From positions 1 to 60,381 of the forward strand of contig CALBMZ010000154.1 in NCBI GenBank assembly GCA_937896225.1: 60,381 bases of DNA, in the 5' to 3' direction. The first letter of the stretch is position 1, and each line of letters starts with the position of its first letter. The notes below the pieces were generated by a model. The model worked only from the letters and a program-made list of their open reading frames with translations, was not told the origin of the DNA and made no database searches. This document shows, in pieces, positions 55,986-60,381 of the stretch. This DNA comes from an uncultured Alcaligenaceae bacterium. Lineage in GTDB: Bacteria > Pseudomonadota > Gammaproteobacteria > Burkholderiales > Burkholderiaceae_B. A program made the translations under genes and the position numbers.

Positions 55986-56165
55986 ATCAATTACCCTTGT
56001 TTTAGTTGTGTGGTTGGAAAAAGTTGACACATGAAAGTGCCTTATAAAATGTCAGTTTCTTAATTTACAACGAATGATGTTTACATTTTTAGATATTCAA
56101 AAAATGTTATTGTTAGGTTTGAAAAGTGTGTTTGATGCACACTTAATTATTTGGAGTCTGATGTT

Positions 56166-56609
56166 ATGAATATTCGTTCATTTTTTACGGCTACAGTTTT
56201 GGGCTTAGCCCTAGTTACAGGTGCTACACACGCTGCTGATGCAAAAAAACAGGTTGGCGAAGTTTCTATTAATGAGACTCAATTTGGCTTCATTATCGGC
56301 GGCAGCGTGGGTGGTGGCAAATTGAATTTTAATGGTAAAAATTACACTTTCAAAATTGGTGGCTTAAGCTTGGGCGCCAATATTGGTATTTCAAAAATGT
56401 CAGCTACTGGTGGCGTTTATGATTTAACTAACATTTCAAAATTTCCTGGTACATACGTCAAGCTTGACGGTAGCGTGGCTTTAGGTGGTGGCGTGGGCAA
56501 CATGACCTTAAAAAATGAGCATGGCGTGATCATGTCTTTGAAAGGCACAACCGAAGGTCTACAGTTGAACGTTAGTGCAAGTGGCGTGCAAGTGACGCTT
56601 GAGAAGTAA
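56166..56609 (+). CDS. Small secreted protein of unknown function (Gly-rich beta-type)
   Basis: Signal peptide 'MNIRSFFTATVLGLALVTGATHAAD'; 'GKLNFNGKNYTFKIGGLSLG...GGVYDLTNISKFPGTYVKLDGSVALGGGVGNMTLKNEHGVIMSLKGTTEGLQLNVSASGVQVTLEK'. Confidence 0.85.
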   Translation: MNIRSFFTATVLGLALVTGATHAADAKKQVGEVSINETQFGFIIGGSVGGGKLNFNGKNYTFKIGGLSLGANIGISKMSATGGVYDLTNISKFPGTYVKLDGSVALGGGVGNMTLKNEHGVIMSLKGTTEGLQLNVSASGVQVTLEK

Positions 56610-56721
56610 TGAAGAAATGACTAGTTATTACAATAATCAGTTTAAGATAGCCTCTCAAGTATTTTTCTTAAACAGCTTTTGAATGTTGATTGAAGTCTAG
56701 TTATTAATATAAGTTTTTAGT

Positions 56722-56785
56722 AAAAAAGCGATATGGTTATGTGCAAATAACGCCGAGTTAAGCACACCCATATCGTTTTTTATTT
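56722..56785 (+). terminator. Probable intrinsic terminator (long imperfect stem)
   Basis: AAAAAAGCGATATGGTTATGTGC / GCACACCCATATCGTTTTTT near-complementary arms then T-rich tail. Confidence 0.65.
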
Positions 56786-56919
56786 TTATAGTCACCATTC
56801 TTTACGATCAAAGTCTTCAGTCTGTTAAAACCTATTTTTAATAAGGAATTTATGCCAAGCGAGTTAAAAAGGCATTAATTTCATTAATTAAAGATTTAAT
56901 ATCTAACTTGCGAGACGCT

Positions 56920-57639
56920 ATGAACCAGTTACGTAAATCTGCAGATCGCGGCCATTTTGATCATGGTTGGCTCAAATCACAACATAGTTTTTCATTCGGT
57001 GAGTACCGAGATCCTAAATTCATGGGATGGGGTAACTTACGCGTTATTAATGAAGATTATATTGAGCCCGGTATGGGTTTTGGTACGCATGGCCATCGTG
57101 ATATGGAAATTGTGACCTACGTATTGTCGGGTGCGTTAGCGCATCAAGATAGTTTGGGTAATGTTGAAAGCATACCGCCTGGTGATGTACAAAGAATGAG
57201 CGCTGGAACAGGTGTGCGCCATAGTGAATTCAATCACGCTAAAGGCCAACAGACGCATTTACTACAAATTTGGATCGAGCCCAATGAAATCGGTGTTGAG
57301 CCAAGTTACGAACAAATACCGATTCAGCCAGAGCGTAAACGAGGGGCATTAACGCTAGTTGCAGCCCCTTGGTCAACGAAACAAGAAAATAGCGATGCAA
57401 GTTTTGTAAAAATGCATGCAGACGCCAGTATTTACGCGGGTTATTTTGATGGTGAGGAGAGCGCGCAACTCGACTTAAACCCTGCCAGAAAAGCTTATGT
57501 ACATGTTGTCGAGGGTAACATTCGAGTCAATGGGGTTGAGCTCGAAACAGGTGATGCACTGTTGATTCAAGAAGAAAAAATGCTTGATATCAAACAGGGT
57601 GTTGAGGCTGAAATTTTAGTTTTTGATTTGTCAGCGTAA
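56920..57639 (+). CDS. Pirin family protein
   Basis: 'HSFSFGEYRDPKFMGWGNLRVINEDYIEPGMGFGTHGHRDMEIVTYVLSGALAHQDSLGN' pirin motif. Confidence 0.96.
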   Translation: MNQLRKSADRGHFDHGWLKSQHSFSFGEYRDPKFMGWGNLRVINEDYIEPGMGFGTHGHRDMEIVTYVLSGALAHQDSLGNVESIPPGDVQRMSAGTGVRHSEFNHAKGQQTHLLQIWIEPNEIGVEPSYEQIPIQPERKRGALTLVAAPWSTKQENSDASFVKMHADASIYAGYFDGEESAQLDLNPARKAYVHVVEGNIRVNGVELETGDALLIQEEKMLDIKQGVEAEILVFDLSA

Positions 57640-57664
57640 TACCTTTCAGATGTCTGCGCAGGTG

Positions 57665-57961
57665 CTACGGTGACTTTTCGATACCAAAAAAAGTCACTTG
57701 CATAGCCTTATTTCTAATTGGTAAAAGATCTTGATACTGTGGGCTGTGCGCCCAATAATTGGCTTTTTCAACCGTATCAAATCTAACCTCCACATACGAG
57801 TCAAACAACTCGCAATTCAATTCGTTCCAAATAGGTTTGAAAGTTTGGCCTCGAGCCGTTACGGTACCGCCAAATAACTCAACGGTTTGACCGACTTTTG
57901 ATAAATAATCAGTTAATGAGCGTTGATCAAGTGACTTGATCAAACCGATAAAAGTAACCAT
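57665..57961 (-). CDS. DUF1330 family protein
   Basis: 98-aa ferredoxin-like DUF1330 pattern ('VEVRFDTVEKANYWAHSPQYQDLLPIRNKA'). Confidence 0.8.
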   Translation of the reverse strand: MVTFIGLIKSLDQRSLTDYLSKVGQTVELFGGTVTARGQTFKPIWNELNCELFDSYVEVRFDTVEKANYWAHSPQYQDLLPIRNKAMQVTFFGIEKSP

Positions 57962-58021
57962 GTCTAATTCCTTGTATCGACTGCGTGCCGTTCATGTGCG
58001 TGCAGCTCATTTATGACGCGC

Positions 58022-58053
58022 AGCTTAAGATTAAAATTAATAAATCTTAAGCT
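58022..58053. promoter_or_regulatory. Perfect 11-bp inverted repeat in divergent DUF1330/GNAT intergenic region
   Basis: AGCTTAAGATT-AAAATTAATA-AATCTTAAGCT, 12 bp upstream of the GNAT ATG. Confidence 0.6.
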
Positions 58054-58064
58054 ACAAATGCGCC

Positions 58065-58556
58065 ATGTCAAATAAATTTCAAATTTCGTTCGTTGATTAC
58101 GCATTAGCACGTGATCAAGCTGCCTTAACATTCATACTCAATATGTATGCTTGCGACCCTATGGGCGGTGGTGAAGCCTTACCATTAGAGGTGTTGGAAA
58201 GGCTTTGTTCTGATCTGGCTGATATACCAGGTGCGGTGTCATGGTTGGCATGGCAGGGTGATCAGGCGATTGGGTTACTCAACGCTTTCAAAGGTTATTC
58301 TACGTTTAAAGCTCAGCCTCTGATGAATATTCACGATATTGCTGTGCACCCTGACTTCAGAGGGCAGGGGGTTGGGCAGCAATTAATTCACGCCTTGCAG
58401 CAATATGCCCAGTCACAGAATTGCTGCAAAATCACGCTTGAAGTCTTGACGGGCAACGTACTCGCTCGGCAGGTCTATCTGAAGGCAGGTTTTGAAGAGT
58501 ATGCCCTTGACCCAACCATGGGCACAGCAAACATGATGCAAAAGTGGCTTGGGTAA
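58065..58556 (+). CDS. GNAT family N-acetyltransferase
   Basis: 'IHDIAVHPDFRGQGVGQQLIHALQQYA' acetyl-CoA-binding motif A. Confidence 0.93.
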   Translation: MSNKFQISFVDYALARDQAALTFILNMYACDPMGGGEALPLEVLERLCSDLADIPGAVSWLAWQGDQAIGLLNAFKGYSTFKAQPLMNIHDIAVHPDFRGQGVGQQLIHALQQYAQSQNCCKITLEVLTGNVLARQVYLKAGFEEYALDPTMGTANMMQKWLG

Positions 58557-58766
58557 AATGCGACCTAAATGCTTACTATCGAAATTACCCCTCATGTTAC
58601 TGGGGCATACTGTTCATTAACGTATGATGGGTGTTTAATCAGGCACAATTTGATTTCAATTACAGTATGCGAGATTCTTTAATTGATAATTTTTTATCGT
58701 AACGTGTTTGGCCTAAAATTTTAATTGTTGATTTGTGTAAGTGACACATTTAACGGAGCTTTCTGC

Positions 58767-59516
58767 ATGACCGATCAAGTAAATGACCTCAACCAAAGCG
58801 AGCACAAGCATGATGATGTTGCTGCGCCTGATCAGGGTCGCCCAATGTCTGTTGTGATTCGTGAGCGAATCCAGAAGTCTCGTAAACGCTTTCATGCAAA
58901 TGATAATATTTCTGCATTTATTGAACCTGGCGAGCTTGAGGTTTTGCTTGACGAAGTTGAACAAAAGATGGCTGGCGTACTTGAAAGCCTAGTCATAGAT
59001 ACTGAGGGTGACCACAACACTCAAGGTACCGCTCGTCGTGTGGCAAAAATGTACTTGAAAGAAGTGTTTGGGGGACGCTACGCGGCACAGCCAGCCATAA
59101 CCGAATTCCCCAATGTAGAGCACCTTAACGAACTCATGATTGTGGGGCCGATCACTGTGCGCAGCGCGTGTAGTCATCATTTCTGCCCAGTCATCGGTCA
59201 AGTGTGGGTAGGCATTATGCCTAACGAGCACACCAACGTCATTGGCTTATCAAAATACGTACGTTTGGCGGAATGGATCATGAGTCGCCCTCAAATACAA
59301 GAAGAAGCCGTCGTTCAGCTAGCTAATTTGATTCAAGATAAAACCCAACCTGATGGTTTAGCCGTTGTAATGAGTGCAACCCATTACTGCATGTCATGGC
59401 GGGGTGTGAAAGATATGGGTAGCCGCATGATCAATTCAGTGATGCGTGGTAGCTTTTTAAAAGACCCTAATTTACGTCGTGAATTTTTATCGCTCTTACC
59501 GCGTGAGGAAAAATAA
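58767..59516 (+). CDS. folE: GTP cyclohydrolase I
   Basis: 'VRSACSHHFCPVIGQVWVGIMPNE', 'LSKYVRLAEWIMSRPQIQEE', 'ATHYCMSWRGVKD'; ATG at 58767 preferred. Confidence 0.95.
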   Translation: MTDQVNDLNQSEHKHDDVAAPDQGRPMSVVIRERIQKSRKRFHANDNISAFIEPGELEVLLDEVEQKMAGVLESLVIDTEGDHNTQGTARRVAKMYLKEVFGGRYAAQPAITEFPNVEHLNELMIVGPITVRSACSHHFCPVIGQVWVGIMPNEHTNVIGLSKYVRLAEWIMSRPQIQEEAVVQLANLIQDKTQPDGLAVVMSATHYCMSWRGVKDMGSRMINSVMRGSFLKDPNLRREFLSLLPREEK

Positions 59517-59971
59517 TGCTTGTTCGCCTACTTTACGTTAGCCGTGCCGTTGATCAAAATTCAGGTAAGCCTGCCAATCCTGAAGTGCCCTTAGCGGAAG
59601 AAAGTGAATCCATTATGTCTTCCTCTCGCAGCTATAACATGAGCAATGGCATAACAGGCATTCTTTGTTATGGTGGGGGTATTTACCTTCAAGCCATTGA
59701 AGGCGGGCGTACCGAAGTTAATAAATTGTATAACCATATTATTCGTGATACACGCCACACCGATGTAGTGTTGTTGCATTATCAAGAAATACGTGAACGT
59801 CGATTCAGTGGCTGGACAATGGGGCAAGTTAACTTATCTAAATTAAATACATCTATCGTTTTAAAGTATTCAGAGCGACCCGAGCTCGACCCTTATTCAG
59901 TTTCAGGTGATGTGTCGATGGCGTTGCTTGAAGAGTTGATGTTGACTGCTTCAATTATTGGTCGGGCTTAA
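59516..59971 (+). CDS. BLUF domain blue-light sensor (short, no appended output domain)
   Basis: BLUF motifs: '[10 protein letters not shown]' (Tyr), '[29 protein letters not shown]' (Asn/Gln), '[10 protein letters not shown]' (Trp/Met); TAATG overlap with folE. Confidence 0.92.
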   Translation: MLVRLLYVSRAVDQNSGKPANPEVPLAEESESIMSSSRSYNMSNGITGILCYGGGIYLQAIEGGRTEVNKLYNHIIRDTRHTDVVLLHYQEIRERRFSGWTMGQVNLSKLNTSIVLKYSERPELDPYSVSGDVSMALLEELMLTASIIGRA

Positions 59972-59973
59972 AT

Positions 59974-60273
59974 ATGGTGCGGCTCAGTCAACTCGATATT
60001 CAGTCTTTAATGACTCAACTCGACCCTGCTTGGAAAATGGTGCCGGGCCAAACTGAATCAACTGATTCGATACAAGCACAATTTAAATTTAAAAACTTTA
60101 CCTCTGCGTTTGCATTCATGACCCGCGTCGCAAAAGTCGCTGATGACATGAATCACCACCCCGAATGGTTCAACGTTTATAACCGTGTTGACATTACCCT
60201 ACGTACCCATGATGCCGGCGGAATCACTCAGCTTGACTTTGATTTGGCAAACGCAATTGATCAATTGGTCTAG
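59974..60273 (+). CDS. 4a-hydroxytetrahydrobiopterin (pterin-4a-carbinolamine) dehydratase
   Basis: Motif D-x3-HHP-x5-Y-x9-H-x8-D satisfied by '[32 protein letters not shown]'; 99 aa. Confidence 0.94.
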   Translation: MVRLSQLDIQSLMTQLDPAWKMVPGQTESTDSIQAQFKFKNFTSAFAFMTRVAKVADDMNHHPEWFNVYNRVDITLRTHDAGGITQLDFDLANAIDQLV

Positions 60274-60293
60274 TCTTTTAAAAAGTGATTTCG

Positions 60294-60381
60294 CAACTAA
60301 CTTACAACTAACTTACAACTAACCTGCAACTAACCTGCAACTAACCTGCAACTAACCTGCAACTAACCTGCAACTAACCTG
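60294..60381. repeat. 11-bp tandem repeat, 8 units, truncated by window end
   Basis: 2 x CAACTAACTTA followed by 6 x CAACTAACCTG, uninterrupted to last base. Confidence 0.97.

Overview
The window reads as a chromosomal segment from a betaproteobacterium, probably Burkholderiales (inferred from gene content: EarP/EF-P Arg32, DUF2863, phaC/phaB/phaR, and a sucA leader RNA). It is almost fully coding. I see no tRNA, rRNA, CRISPR array, prophage or IS element. The core is a ~23 kb central-carbon cluster: acnA, acnB, GNAT, prpD, prpC, prpB and mdh on the minus strand, divergent from gntR, sdhCDAB, sdhE, gltA, sucA, sucB, lpdA and zapE on the plus strand. Flanking modules: SNase plus a Yej-type peptide ABC transporter; efp/earP; trpS, tex, a YoaA/DinG-like helicase, bamD/rluD/pgeF; phaC/phaB/phaR; a Kef-type antiporter; a Tat-like M23 peptidase with an atypical DsbB and an unlisted 52-aa membrane protein; and a right-hand folE-BLUF-pterin dehydratase operon that ends beside an 11-bp tandem repeat running off the window. 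Best candidates for follow-up: (1) the coupled folE-BLUF-PCD operon, a blue-light sensor between pterin enzymes; (2) a structured sucA leader consistent with the orphan sucA RNA motif; (3) the DsbB-variant/52-aa protein/Tat-M23 unit; (4) a GTCTTAT triple half-site between mdh and gntR; (5) perfect inverted repeats inside sdhC, after acnB and upstream of a GNAT gene; (6) the terminal 8 x 11 bp repeat. All product calls are from reading the sequence; no database search was run.
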